Shown: piece after piece, positions 52,099 to 60,988 of the stretch
Layout: the number at the start of each line of letters is the position of its first letter
How positions within the stretch are numbered: the stretch's first letter is position 1
Source of the DNA: UBA12170 sp964293475
GTDB lineage: Bacteria; Bacteroidota; Bacteroidia; Bacteroidales; UBA12170
NCBI GenBank assembly: GCA_964293475.1
Contig: CAXYYJ010000023.1
Span: 11,914 to 75,913 of the forward strand
Direction: 5' to 3'
DNA length: 64,000 nucleotides
Translations under genes and position numbers: made by a program
The notes under the pieces: model-generated
Seen by the model: only the letters and a program-made list of their open reading frames with translations
The model's database searches: none
Told to the model about the DNA's origin: nothing

Positions 52099-53085
52099 CT
52101 AACTGCCTTTTATTTTTTTCACCTCTTCGTGAATCAATTCCCAGGTGCTTTCCTGAATCTGAGCGCCCATTTCTTCAATAACTTTTCCGGCCAGTAATGC
52201 GCCAATATCGCCCGATTGCTTAAGACTCAACTTGTTAAGGTAGCCAAAAATAAAGCCCGAAGCATAATAATCGCCGGCACCAGTAGTGTCGATGGGGTTT
52301 GCTTCAATTATAGCCACTTTCACTTTTTGACCCTGATGAAGAATCATGGAGCCATTTTTTCCCACTTTCACTATGCTCATGTTCACCATTTTTCCCATCA
52401 TCTCCAGAGCTTCTTCGGGGTCTTTACTGCCTGTGAAGGCATGTGCTTCTTCTTCGTTGGCAAACAGAATGTCGACATAGGTCTCGGTGATTCTTTTCAG
52501 AAAATCGAGTTTGGCTTCCACCACATTGAAACTGGCCAAATCCAGACTAATCAACAAACCAGCATCTTTAGCTGTTTTCACTGCCTTTTCTATGAGACTT
52601 TCGTTAAAAACCAGGTAACCTTCAATATGCAATAAATCGTAACCCTGGAATATTTCGGGGGTTATTTCGTCGGGCGAAAGTTCCACTGCTGCACCCAGAT
52701 AGGTGGCAAATGTTCGCTCCGAATCGGGGGTTACCATAGCCACAGCCCTTCCGGTGGATGTGTCCGATTTGAATAAATTGGGCTTAATACGGCTTTTAAT
52801 CAGGTCGTTGACAAATATTTCTCCAAACTCATCGCTACCAATTTTTCCCAAAAAAGCAGTTTCCATTCCCAGCCGGGCTATCCCATGAATGGTATTGGCC
52901 GCCGAGCCACCACTGGCTAAGGAGCTTTTTAAATGTGAGGTGAGTTTTAAAACTTCGTTGCTTTTATGAGTATCCACCAGCTGCATGCTTCCTTTGGGGA
53001 ATCCTATTTCCAGCAGAATTCTGTCATCTTCGAGTGCAGTCATGATGTCGACCAGGGCATTGCCCAATCCAATTACTTTTGCCAT
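52099..53085 (-). CDS. PfkB-family kinase, adenosine kinase-like
   Basis: The preferred start at 53085 (MAKVIGLGNALVDIM) gives 328 residues; the frame is open to 53115. The layout has LASGGSAANTIHGIARLG and FLGKIGSDEFGEIF near the N-terminus, and the signature NPIDTTGAGDYYASGF near residue 270. These are features of the adenosine kinase branch of the ribokinase superfamily. It would phosphorylate adenosine or a related nucleoside in purine salvage. Inosine-guanosine or sugar kinase activity is not excluded. It is followed upstream by the polyprenyl synthase on the same strand. Confidence 0.88.
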   Translation of the reverse strand: MAKVIGLGNALVDIMTALEDDRILLEIGFPKGSMQLVDTHKSNEVLKLTSHLKSSLASGGSAANTIHGIARLGMETAFLGKIGSDEFGEIFVNDLIKSRIKPNLFKSDTSTGRAVAMVTPDSERTFATYLGAAVELSPDEITPEIFQGYDLLHIEGYLVFNESLIEKAVKTAKDAGLLISLDLASFNVVEAKLDFLKRITETYVDILFANEEEAHAFTGSKDPEEALEMMGKMVNMSIVKVGKNGSMILHQGQKVKVAIIEANPIDTTGAGDYYASGFIFGYLNKLSLKQSGDIGALLAGKVIEEMGAQIQESTWELIHEEVKKIKGS

Positions 53086-53171
53086 TGGTTGTGTTTTAAT
53101 TAAAATTTTTCGCAATAATAAACAAATATCTTTGAGCTCCTGAGAGCGGAATCGATCAAAGAAAAAATTGG

Positions 53172-54146
53172 TTAATTATCTCTTTTCATCAGGGTGTCGG
53201 CCAGGCTGATGAGAAGTTTTTCCTTTTCGGAATCGAGCTGTATTTCACTAAGAAATTTCATGGCTTTACTATAATATTCTTCCATGAGCTCTTTGGTTAA
53301 AGCACTGATATTGTATTTATTAAATATTTGAATCACTTCATCCACTTTTTCCTGCTCGTTGGCCGGATAGGAAGAATAATGTTTCATGAGAACCGCTTTA
53401 TCCTCCATATTGGCCATTTCGAGTGCTTTTAGATAAAGGAAGGTTTTTTTATTGGAGCGAATGTCGCCACCGGTTTTTTTGCCAAATATATGAGAATCGC
53501 CATAGGCATCGAGCAAATCATCCTGAAGCTGGAAAGCCATTCCAATATTTTCGCCAAAATCGTAGACCAAATTTGATTTTTCGACCGTTACGCGGGCAAT
53601 TATGGCGCCAACGTGCATGCTCCCCCCAATAAGAACGGCGGTTTTAAGCCGAATCATTTCGAGATATTGCTCCAGATTTACCGTATCGGAGGTTTCGAAA
53701 TTCATATCGAATTGCTGGCCCTCACACACTTCTTTTCCCACCTTATTAAACACGGTGAACAAATCGAACAACAGGTCGCCGGGCGATTTTAGCAAATAGT
53801 CGTAGGCCATCACCATCATGGTATCGCCGCTTAAAATAGCGCGGTTGGCATCCCATTTTTGATAAACGGTGGGCTTCCCGCGGCGAAGCGGAGCCTGATC
53901 CATAATATCGTCGTGAAGAAGAGTGAAATTATGAAAAGTTTCCAAACCCAAAGCCGCGTTGATGGCTTCGTTCACATTGCCTTCAAAAATATCGCAAGTC
54001 ATGAGAGTTAGCGTTGGCCTAAGTCTTTTACCCCCCAGTTGCATGGTGTAGGCAATGGGTTCGTAGAGTTCAGCGGGAGTGCCGCTAAAACTCTGTTCCT
54101 GTATTTTTTCCTGGATGAGTTTCTGATAAAAATCGATTTGTAACAT
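53172..54146 (-). CDS. Trans-polyprenyl diphosphate synthase
   Basis: The 324-residue protein has the first Asp-rich motif in LLHDDIMDQAPLRRGKPTV (DDIMD, 79-83) and the second in QLQDDLLDAYGD (DDLLD, 209-213), with GGKRLRPTL before the first. It condenses IPP with allylic diphosphates to farnesyl-, geranylgeranyl- or longer diphosphates. The residues before the first motif (FHNFTLLHDD) suggest a medium-chain product, but chain length is not certain. It uses IPP/DMAPP from the MEP route (ispH at 23460). Confidence 0.93.
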   Translation of the reverse strand: MLQIDFYQKLIQEKIQEQSFSGTPAELYEPIAYTMQLGGKRLRPTLTLMTCDIFEGNVNEAINAALGLETFHNFTLLHDDIMDQAPLRRGKPTVYQKWDANRAILSGDTMMVMAYDYLLKSPGDLLFDLFTVFNKVGKEVCEGQQFDMNFETSDTVNLEQYLEMIRLKTAVLIGGSMHVGAIIARVTVEKSNLVYDFGENIGMAFQLQDDLLDAYGDSHIFGKKTGGDIRSNKKTFLYLKALEMANMEDKAVLMKHYSSYPANEQEKVDEVIQIFNKYNISALTKELMEEYYSKAMKFLSEIQLDSEKEKLLISLADTLMKRDN

Positions 54147-54270
54147 CGGAGCTGTTTTTTAGCCCTGCAAAATTATAAATTCGTGTTCATCTTTTTAGAA
54201 AACTTTTCAATCTCAACATTTTATTATTGAAGAAATTGTATAAAAACGTGGATTCTATTGAAAAAAAACA

Positions 54271-54278
54271 TATTTTTG
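54271..54278 (+). promoter_or_regulatory. -7 element of rimP-nusA-infB
   Basis: TATTTTTG fits TAnnTTTG; no good TTTG lies at 19 bp. It implies a leader of about 155 nt before rimP. Confidence 0.45.
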
Positions 54279-54393
54279 CACCGCTTTTCAGGCAAATTCA
54301 ATTGTTAGGATTTAATGAAAAGCTCCTCACCTACAGAGTGGGTTTAAATGTTTATATTTTAAGCGTTTAAAAAATATGAGTCGGATAGATAGA

Positions 54394-54414
54394 GGGGACC
54401 AGTAGTCCCCTTTT
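54394..54414 (+). promoter_or_regulatory. Attenuator-like hairpin in the rimP leader
   Basis: GGGGAC (54394-54399) pairs with GTCCCC (54405-54410), followed by TTTT. It lies 25 bp before the rimP start codon and looks like a weak intrinsic terminator or a leader structure. Confidence 0.5.
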
Positions 54415-54438
54415 GTCGTAATCTCTGAAGCTAAAAAG

Positions 54439-54906
54439 ATGGAAAAAAAGAAAGTTGAAGAAATAATTGAAGCGGGTTTGCAAGGAACCGACAGGTATTT
54501 GGTTGAGTTAAATATTAACGCCGCCAACGAAATGGAAATATTTATCGACAGCGATACAGTTGTCGATATAACTCATTGTGTGGAACTTAGCAAATACATT
54601 GAATCGAATTTAAACCGTGAAGAAGAAGACTACGAACTCAATGTATCATCGGCGGGTTTGGATATGCCTTTGCGTTTGGCACGTCAATATCGCCGGCATA
54701 TTGGTCAGCTATTGATTGTAAAAACCAGCTCAGGCGGCGAACTTTTATTCAGAATTACAGAGACCGATGAAACAGGAATTTGGGGCATTTCAATATCAAA
54801 AAATCCTAATGCAAAAAAAGGCTCAAAAAACCTGTTCATTGAATCGGAGCCAATGCATCTGAATTTCAATGAAATAACTGAAGCTAAAATCGAAATTGTT
54901 TTTTAA
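54439..54906 (+). CDS. rimP: Ribosome maturation factor RimP
   Basis: The 155-residue protein has the RimP two-domain form: VEEIIEAGLQGTDRYLVELNI, DTVVDITHCVELSKYIESNLN and YELNVSSAGLDMPLRLARQYRRHIGQL. It assists 30S maturation. It starts the conserved rimP-nusA-infB operon; nusA begins 14 bp later. Confidence 0.96.
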   Translation: MEKKKVEEIIEAGLQGTDRYLVELNINAANEMEIFIDSDTVVDITHCVELSKYIESNLNREEEDYELNVSSAGLDMPLRLARQYRRHIGQLLIVKTSSGGELLFRITETDETGIWGISISKNPNAKKGSKNLFIESEPMHLNFNEITEAKIEIVF

Positions 54907-54920
54907 TAATATAACAGAAA

Positions 54921-56168
54921 ATGGCAAATCAAGAAGGAAAAATGAGTTTAATCTCAACCTTTCAGGAATTTAAAGAATTTAAAAGCATCGACAGGGAAAC
55001 AATGATGCGTATTTTGGAAGACGTATTCCGTCACATGCTGATTAAAAGGTTTGGGACGGATGAGAATTTCGACATCATTGTCAATATTGACAAAGGAGAC
55101 CTGGAGATATGGAGGAATCGTGACATAGTTGAGGATGGAGCAGTGGAAGACGACAACCTGCAAATTGCCTATTCGGAAGCCGTAAAAATTGAACCTGATT
55201 ATGAGGTGGGCGAAGAAGTTTCTGAACCCATGTTTATGGAAGACTTTGGCCGCAGAGAAATTTTAACCATTCGTCAGAATTTGGCTACCAAAATTCAGGA
55301 ACTGGAAAAAGACAATGTTTACAAGAAATATTCCCAAAAAATTGGGGAAATCATCAGCGGGGAGGTTTATCAGGTTTGGAAACGCGAAGTGCTTATTCTC
55401 GACGACGAATACTATGAACTCATTCTCCCCAAAAACGAACAAATTCCCAGCGACTATTACAGAAAAGGTGATGTGATTCGTGCGGTGGTGAGCAAGGTGG
55501 ATTTAAAAAACAATGCCCCGGTTATCATTTTATCGCGCACATCTCCTGCTTTTCTCGAACGCCTGTTCGAACAGGAAGTTCCCGAGGTTTATGATGGCCT
55601 TATTACCATTAAAAATATTGTTCGCGTTCCCGGCGAAAGAGCAAAAATTGCTGTGGAAAGCTACGACGACCGCATCGACCCAGTGGGTGCCTGTGTGGGA
55701 ATGAAAGGAAGCCGTATTCACGGTATCGTTCGCGAGCTGCGTAACGAGAATATCGACGTTATAAATTTTACCAACAACGCAAGTTTGTACATTCAGCGTG
55801 CCTTGAGCCCCGCTAAAATATCTTCCATCACCATTGACGAAGAAAATAAAAAAGCCGATGTGTTCCTAAAACCCGACCAGGTTTCTTTGGCCATTGGCAA
55901 AGGTGGATTCAATATTAAACTGGCAGGCAGACTTACCGGATACGAGATTGATGTTTACCGCGATACCGATACCGACCTCGATGATGTGGCTTTAACAGAA
56001 TTCAGCGACGAGATAGACCAGTGGATTCTCGACGAACTCATTGCTATTGGTTGCGATACCGCCAAAGCTGTGTTGGCCATTCCGGTCGACGAGCTCGTGA
56101 ACCGTACCGATCTTGAGGTAGAAACCATCAACGAAGTGGTTAGAATTTTGAAACTCGAGTTTGATTAA
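54921..56168 (+). CDS. nusA: Transcription termination/antitermination protein NusA
   Basis: The 415-residue protein has the N-terminal RNA polymerase-binding domain, the S1 domain (GEIISGEVYQVWKREVLILDDEYYELILP) and two KH domains (VGACVGMKGSRIHGIVRELRNENIDVI; LAIGKGGFNIKLAGRLTGYEIDVY). A short C-terminal helix follows. It lacks the long repeated C-terminal AR domains of E. coli, as usual outside proteobacteria. The operon context is classical. Confidence 0.97.
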   Translation: MANQEGKMSLISTFQEFKEFKSIDRETMMRILEDVFRHMLIKRFGTDENFDIIVNIDKGDLEIWRNRDIVEDGAVEDDNLQIAYSEAVKIEPDYEVGEEVSEPMFMEDFGRREILTIRQNLATKIQELEKDNVYKKYSQKIGEIISGEVYQVWKREVLILDDEYYELILPKNEQIPSDYYRKGDVIRAVVSKVDLKNNAPVIILSRTSPAFLERLFEQEVPEVYDGLITIKNIVRVPGERAKIAVESYDDRIDPVGACVGMKGSRIHGIVRELRNENIDVINFTNNASLYIQRALSPAKISSITIDEENKKADVFLKPDQVSLAIGKGGFNIKLAGRLTGYEIDVYRDTDTDLDDVALTEFSDEIDQWILDELIAIGCDTAKAVLAIPVDELVNRTDLEVETINEVVRILKLEFD

Positions 56169-56228
56169 ACCAAAATCATCTGTCAACGATTCAACAAAAA
56201 AAATAGAGTATAACTGATTAATATAAAT

Positions 56229-59200
56229 ATGGCAAATAGTAATGAACCCATGAGGTTGACAAAGGCTGCGAAGGAGTTTAATGTTGGTGTGCACACCATC
56301 ACTGATTTCCTGCGCAAAAAAGGCTTTAGTGACGACTTCAATCCAAACAGTAAACTTTCTCCCGAAATGGTAGCTCAGCTGGTGGCGGAGTATCAATCGG
56401 AGAAAGAAGTTAAAGAAAAGGCACACGTAAAAGTGTTCTCCACCGACAGGACTCCTGTCTCCATAGAGAAAGAAGCCCCAAGCTTTGATGAAGATGCCGA
56501 CGAGAAACCATCGAATGATCTCATGATTAGAGACAATACCATTCGGAGTACCATCAGTCAACCCAAGGAAATCATTCATCCTATTGCCGAAGAGAAAAAG
56601 GCTGAACCTGCCCCAGTGGTAGAAAAACCAGCCGAACCAATAGCTCCGCCAGTTGTTGAAAAACCAAAAGCCACCACCGAACCTATCCATGTAGAAGCAC
56701 CTAAGGTTGAACCTGTTAAGGAGGTAAAACCAGAAGTTCCGGTTATAAAAATTGAAGAACCTAAGGTGGAACCTGTGGTTCAACAACCCAAACCCGAAGT
56801 AAAACCTGTTGAAGAAATCAAACCCGAATTAGTTGAAAGTCAACCCGAAATTAAACCGGCTGCTGGCAATCAGATAAAAATTACAGGGAAAATTGACCTC
56901 GACAGCACCAATTGGTCTACCCGCCCCGACCGCAAGACTAAAGAAGAAAAGCGCAAGGAGAAAGCCCAAAAGGACAGCGACCGCAAGAAGGAGCTGGATC
57001 GTTATCATGCTGAGCAACAAAAACTCAGAAAACAACAAGCTGCAGCAGCAGCCGCAGCAGCAGCCGCAGCCGCACCAAAACCCGCAGGCACCGATGCCGA
57101 TGCTGGTCAGGAAATTGAAACCATTCGCGTGAAAGTGGACAATGTGGTTGGAGTGAAGGTAGTGGGTAATATTAATCTCGAAAGACCTAAACCAAAAAAA
57201 TCTCCCGAAGCTTCTTCCAGCGATAGAAAAGGACCTTACAATAAAGACCACAATGCGGGGGGAAATAAAAAACCAAGACCCCGTGTTGCTAAACCCGGAA
57301 CTCCCGGAACCAGCGATGGCGCAAACAAACCCCATACACCCAACCCCCCGGGCGGAGCACCACGTTTCTCCAAGCCCGGACAAGGTAGCGGAGGCGGTGG
57401 CGGCGACAGAACGCACAACAGAAATCAAGGAAACAACAAAGGTGGATATAAAGGAAATCAGAAAGCTCCTTTGGTTAAAAAAGTGGAGCCCACAGAAGAT
57501 GAAATCCGGAAACAAATTAAGGATACACTGGCTCGCCTGGCGCCGACCGGAAAATCTAAAACATCGAAACACCGTCGCGATAAACGTGCTGCCTACACTA
57601 AAGTAGCCGAAGAGGAGTTGCAAAAAGAAATGGCGCACCAAAAAGTGATTAAAGTAACCGAATATGTTACAGCCAACGATTTAGCAAACATGATTAATAT
57701 TCCGGTGACTCAAATCATTGCCACCTGTATGAATATTGGGCTCTTCGTTTCCATTAATCAGCGGTTAGATGCTGAAACCCTGGTACTTGTGGCCGAAGAA
57801 TTCGGTTTCCAGGTTCAGTTTGTGGGGGTTGAAGCCACCGAAACCATTAAAACCGATATCGACGATTTCGATGATACAGATTTGGTATCACGTAATCCCA
57901 TCGTTACCGTAATGGGTCACGTGGATCACGGAAAAACCAAACTTCTCGATTATATCAGAAATGCCAATGTGGTAGCCGGCGAAGCTGGTGGTATCACCCA
58001 GCATATTGGAGCCTACGAAGTAAGACGCGAAGACGGCAGAAATATCACCTTCCTCGATACCCCCGGCCACGAAGCCTTTACGGCCATGCGTGCCCGTGGT
58101 GCCAAAGTAACCGATATTGCCATCATCGTAATTGCTGCCGACGACCGAGTAATGCCTCAAACCAAAGAAGCCATCAATCACGCGCAGGCCGCAGGAATCC
58201 CCATCGTTTTTGCAATCAATAAAGTCGATAAGCCGTCGGCGAACCCCGAAGCAGTTAAAACAGAACTTTCGCAAATGAATATTCTGGTGGAAGACTGGGG
58301 CGGAAAATATCAAAGCCAGGAAATATCGGCCTTGAAAGGTATTGGAGTGGAAGATTTGCTGGAGAAAGTGCTTCTGGAAGCCGAAATGCTTGACCTTAAA
58401 GCCACCCCAAAACGTCGTGCTGTGGGTAGTGTAATTGAATCGTCTTTAGATAAGGGAAGAGGTTTTGTAACCAAAATTCTGGTTCAGAACGGTACCCTGA
58501 GAGTGGGCGACTTAGTTTTGGTGGGTAGCAGCTTTGGAAAAGTGAAAGCTATGTTCAACGAGCGAAACCAACACGTGAAAGAGGCCGGACCATCAACCCC
58601 TGTGCTTATGCTGGGATTGAACTCGGCACCACAGGCAGGCGATAATTTTATCGTTATGACCGACGAGCGAGAAGCCAAAGCCATCGCAACCAAACGCGAA
58701 CAGCTGCAACGCGAACAGAGCCTCAGAACTCAAAAACATATTACCCTCGACGAAATTGGCCGCCGCTTAGCCATTGGCGATTTCAAAGAGCTTAACGTTA
58801 TTGTTAAAGGTGACGTGGATGGATCGGTGGAAGCACTGTCCGATTCGCTCATCAAACTGTCAACAAGCGAAGTACAGCTCAACGTGATTCACAAGTCGGT
58901 GGGACAAATCAGCGAAAGCGATGTATTGCTGGCTTCTGCCTCCGACGCCATTATTGTTGGATTCCAGGTGCGACCCAATATGCAGGCACGAAAACTTGCC
59001 GAAAACGAAGGTATTCAAATCAAGCTCTACTCCATTATCTATCAAGCCATTGAAGATATTAAAGCTGCGCTCGAAGGCATGCTTTCGCCCGAAGAAGAAG
59101 AGAAAATTGTGGCCAACGTGGAAGTGCGCGAGGTTTTCAAAATCTCGAAAGTTGGAACCATTGCAGGTTGTATGGTGCTCGACGGAAAACTTACCCGTCA

Positions 59201-59396
59201 CACACCCATCCGCATTATTCGCGACGGCGTTGTTATTCACTCGGGCAAGTTAGGCTCTCTCAAACGATTTAAAGACGATGTGAAAGAAGTAACTTCCGGT
59301 TATGAGTGCGGATTGAACGTAGACAATTTCAACGACATTAAAGAAGGCGATATTGTGGAAGGATACGAAATTGTTCAAACCAAACGTACGCTCTAA
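56229..59396 (+). CDS. infB: Translation initiation factor IF-2
   Basis: The 1055-residue protein begins with the IF2N motif (MRLTKAAKEFNVGVHTITDFLRKKG). A long low-complexity stretch follows (about 85-470), with repeated EPKVEPV/KPEV units, a run of 13 Ala and a Gly/Asn-rich part. The G domain starts at VTVMGHVDHGKTKLLDYIR (about 560), with DTPGHEAFTAMRARG and NKVDK. Domains II-IV close with IKEGDIVEGYEIVQ. It places initiator tRNA on the 30S. The linker is long even for the phylum. Confidence 0.97.
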   Translation: MANSNEPMRLTKAAKEFNVGVHTITDFLRKKGFSDDFNPNSKLSPEMVAQLVAEYQSEKEVKEKAHVKVFSTDRTPVSIEKEAPSFDEDADEKPSNDLMIRDNTIRSTISQPKEIIHPIAEEKKAEPAPVVEKPAEPIAPPVVEKPKATTEPIHVEAPKVEPVKEVKPEVPVIKIEEPKVEPVVQQPKPEVKPVEEIKPELVESQPEIKPAAGNQIKITGKIDLDSTNWSTRPDRKTKEEKRKEKAQKDSDRKKELDRYHAEQQKLRKQQAAAAAAAAAAAAPKPAGTDADAGQEIETIRVKVDNVVGVKVVGNINLERPKPKKSPEASSSDRKGPYNKDHNAGGNKKPRPRVAKPGTPGTSDGANKPHTPNPPGGAPRFSKPGQGSGGGGGDRTHNRNQGNNKGGYKGNQKAPLVKKVEPTEDEIRKQIKDTLARLAPTGKSKTSKHRRDKRAAYTKVAEEELQKEMAHQKVIKVTEYVTANDLANMINIPVTQIIATCMNIGLFVSINQRLDAETLVLVAEEFGFQVQFVGVEATETIKTDIDDFDDTDLVSRNPIVTVMGHVDHGKTKLLDYIRNANVVAGEAGGITQHIGAYEVRREDGRNITFLDTPGHEAFTAMRARGAKVTDIAIIVIAADDRVMPQTKEAINHAQAAGIPIVFAINKVDKPSANPEAVKTELSQMNILVEDWGGKYQSQEISALKGIGVEDLLEKVLLEAEMLDLKATPKRRAVGSVIESSLDKGRGFVTKILVQNGTLRVGDLVLVGSSFGKVKAMFNERNQHVKEAGPSTPVLMLGLNSAPQAGDNFIVMTDEREAKAIATKREQLQREQSLRTQKHITLDEIGRRLAIGDFKELNVIVKGDVDGSVEALSDSLIKLSTSEVQLNVIHKSVGQISESDVLLASASDAIIVGFQVRPNMQARKLAENEGIQIKLYSIIYQAIEDIKAALEGMLSPEEEEKIVANVEVREVFKISKVGTIAGCMVLDGKLTRHTPIRIIRDGVVIHSGKLGSLKRFKDDVKEVTSGYECGLNVDNFNDIKEGDIVEGYEIVQTKRTL

Positions 59397-59419
59397 CAGC
59401 TTATTATAAATTAGTTTAC

Positions 59420-59455
59420 AGAGGCTGAATATTTCCATTCAGCCTCTTTTTTTTC
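59420..59455 (+). terminator. Terminator of the rimP-nusA-infB operon
   Basis: AGAGGCTGAAT pairs perfectly with ATTCAGCCTCT around a 6-nt loop, followed by eight T. Confidence 0.9.
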
Positions 59456-59562
59456 CCTGACCCAATCAATAACCACCGGACTGTGGGTCGTCGAAAGTTA
59501 ATTGAATTTTATCTTTTAATTAATTCTTTTATCAATGCTAATCCGACCTTTGGATATGTTTT

Positions 59563-59570
59563 TAGATTTG
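59563..59570 (+). promoter_or_regulatory. -7 element of the phytase gene
   Basis: TAGATTTG fits TAnnTTTG; a TTTG lies only 10 bp upstream. It sits inside the longest open frame, so the start is ATG 59585. Confidence 0.5.
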
Positions 59571-59584
59571 CGAAAAAAAACATC

Positions 59585-60664
59585 ATGTTCAGATATTTTC
59601 AACTTTCAATCGCGGTAGCGTTGGGGTCGCTACTTCTTTTTTCCTGTGAAAGCCAACCTGTTCACAAATTTCCGGAAGTAAATGCCACCGTTCAAACTGT
59701 AGCTGTCAATACGCAGGGCGATGCCGCCGACGATCCGGCAGTTTGGTATAATGCAGGCAATCCGGCCGAAAGCAGGATTATTGGTACTGACAAGAAAGCG
59801 GGTTTGGCCATTTATAACCTTTCGGGTCAACTGATTAACTTTGCGCAGGTTGGAAAGATAAACAACTGCGATGTGGCCTATGGTTTAACCAATTCTAACG
59901 ATTCTACCACCATCGATTTGGTAGGTGGCTCCAATCGCTCGAACAACTCAGTTTCGCTTTATAAATATCTCCCCACCGAATCTACCATCGACACCGTAGC
60001 TTTGATACATATTCCCAGCCAATCCATAGAAATCTATGGTTTTTGTTTCTATACCACCCCCAACAGGGAATTGTTCTCGTTCTCGGTGGGCAAGGATGGA
60101 CTCATTGAACAAAACAAAATTACCTTCGACAGCACAGGAATCAGTGCCCGCCGGGTATGGAGCTACACTTTGCCAGGGCAATGCGAAGGACTTGTGGTGG
60201 ATAACGAAAACGGGATTCTATTTGTGAGCGAAGAAGACTTTGGCATTTACAAATTCGACCTGAAACAAAGCAGTCCCGTTAGAACGGAGATTGCGTCTAT
60301 CAACAGTTTGGAATATCTGGCTGCTGATATAGAAGGCCTTACACTTTATTATGGGTCAAACGGGAAAGGCTACCTGATTGCTTCGAGCCAGGGAAATAAC
60401 TCCTATGCTCTTTTCGACCGCCAGGCGCCCCACGCCTATCTGGGAAGTTTTCGCATTGTAGCAGGCGCCAATATTGATGGCACCAGCGAAACCGATGGCA
60501 TCGACGTGACCAACTTAGCCATGGGCGAATCCTTTCCCCACGGTTTCTTTATAGCTCAGGATGGCGAAAACCTTGAAAATGGAGCTCAGATTACTCAAAA
60601 CTTTAAATTGGTTCCATGGGAAGAAATTTCTCTCACAATTCAACCTGACTCTCTTAAACAATAA
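59585..60664 (+). CDS. Beta-propeller phytase lipoprotein
   Basis: The 359-residue protein (start ATG 59585, MFRYFQLSIAVALGSLLLFSCES) has a lipobox, Cys21. It carries the beta-propeller phytase pattern: GDAADDPAVWYNAGNPAESRIIGTDKKAGLAIYNLSG, TIDLVGGSNRSNNSVSLY, GQCEGLVVDNENGILFVSEEDFGIYKF and SETDGIDV. These enzymes release phosphate from inositol hexakisphosphate and need calcium. It would be bound to the outer membrane and supply phosphate. It is monocistronic, between the infB terminator and an AT-rich block. A frame open up to 59483 is not used. Confidence 0.92.
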   Translation: MFRYFQLSIAVALGSLLLFSCESQPVHKFPEVNATVQTVAVNTQGDAADDPAVWYNAGNPAESRIIGTDKKAGLAIYNLSGQLINFAQVGKINNCDVAYGLTNSNDSTTIDLVGGSNRSNNSVSLYKYLPTESTIDTVALIHIPSQSIEIYGFCFYTTPNRELFSFSVGKDGLIEQNKITFDSTGISARRVWSYTLPGQCEGLVVDNENGILFVSEEDFGIYKFDLKQSSPVRTEIASINSLEYLAADIEGLTLYYGSNGKGYLIASSQGNNSYALFDRQAPHAYLGSFRIVAGANIDGTSETDGIDVTNLAMGESFPHGFFIAQDGENLENGAQITQNFKLVPWEEISLTIQPDSLKQ

Positions 60665-60988
60665 TATAAACAGATATTCGATGTAAATAATAGATATACA
60701 ATGAATTATGACCAACCACATTAATCATAAATTTTGGTCACTTTATTCAGAATCTAAATTTATTGACTTCATGGATAATTCTTGAAATGCAATTTTTTTT
60801 GCACGGTAAATAATAAAATCCTTACTTTTATTCATTCAAAGCGAACGTTTATTCATTTGGTATATAAATGCTATTTGAGTGTAATATCTTTGTCCAAAAA
60901 GTAGTATGAAAGGAGTCATGAGAAAAATTCTCACCAAAGAGAATGACTAAATTGGCGAGTTCCATATGACCATTAAAAAAAATAAAAT
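60665..60988. other. AT-rich intergenic region
   Basis: This 324-bp gap holds a -7 element TATCTTTG (60885-60892) and a tiny ORF at 60906-60950 (14 codons, MKGVMRKILTKEND). A GAGAA/TTCTC hairpin lies inside that ORF, and a TGCAA/TTGCA inverted repeat at 60788-60803. No larger gene is seen. Confidence 0.55.
60885..60892 (+). promoter_or_regulatory. -7 element before the secreted-protein block
   Basis: TATCTTTG fits TAnnTTTG exactly; a matching -33 TTTG at 19 bp is missing. It is the best candidate to drive the genes from 60989. Confidence 0.45.

Larger units (their letters stand above)
54147..54438. other. Intergenic region with rimP-nusA-infB leader
   Basis: This 292-bp gap between the divergent polyprenyl synthase and rimP holds a -7 element TATTTTTG (54271-54278). 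A leader of about 155 nt follows, with a terminator-like hairpin at 54394-54414. No ORF with coding character was found in it. Confidence 0.6.

Noticed and set aside
55992..56786. Minus-strand ORF of 264 codons rich in Phe, Trp and Arg
   Set aside because: It spans the nusA-infB junction antisense; its composition is an artefact of the Glu/Lys/Pro-rich infB linker.
57040..57080. GCA/GCC repeat in infB as a mobile or regulatory repeat
   Set aside because: It encodes the poly-Ala run of the IF-2 linker, a normal low-complexity feature of this protein.
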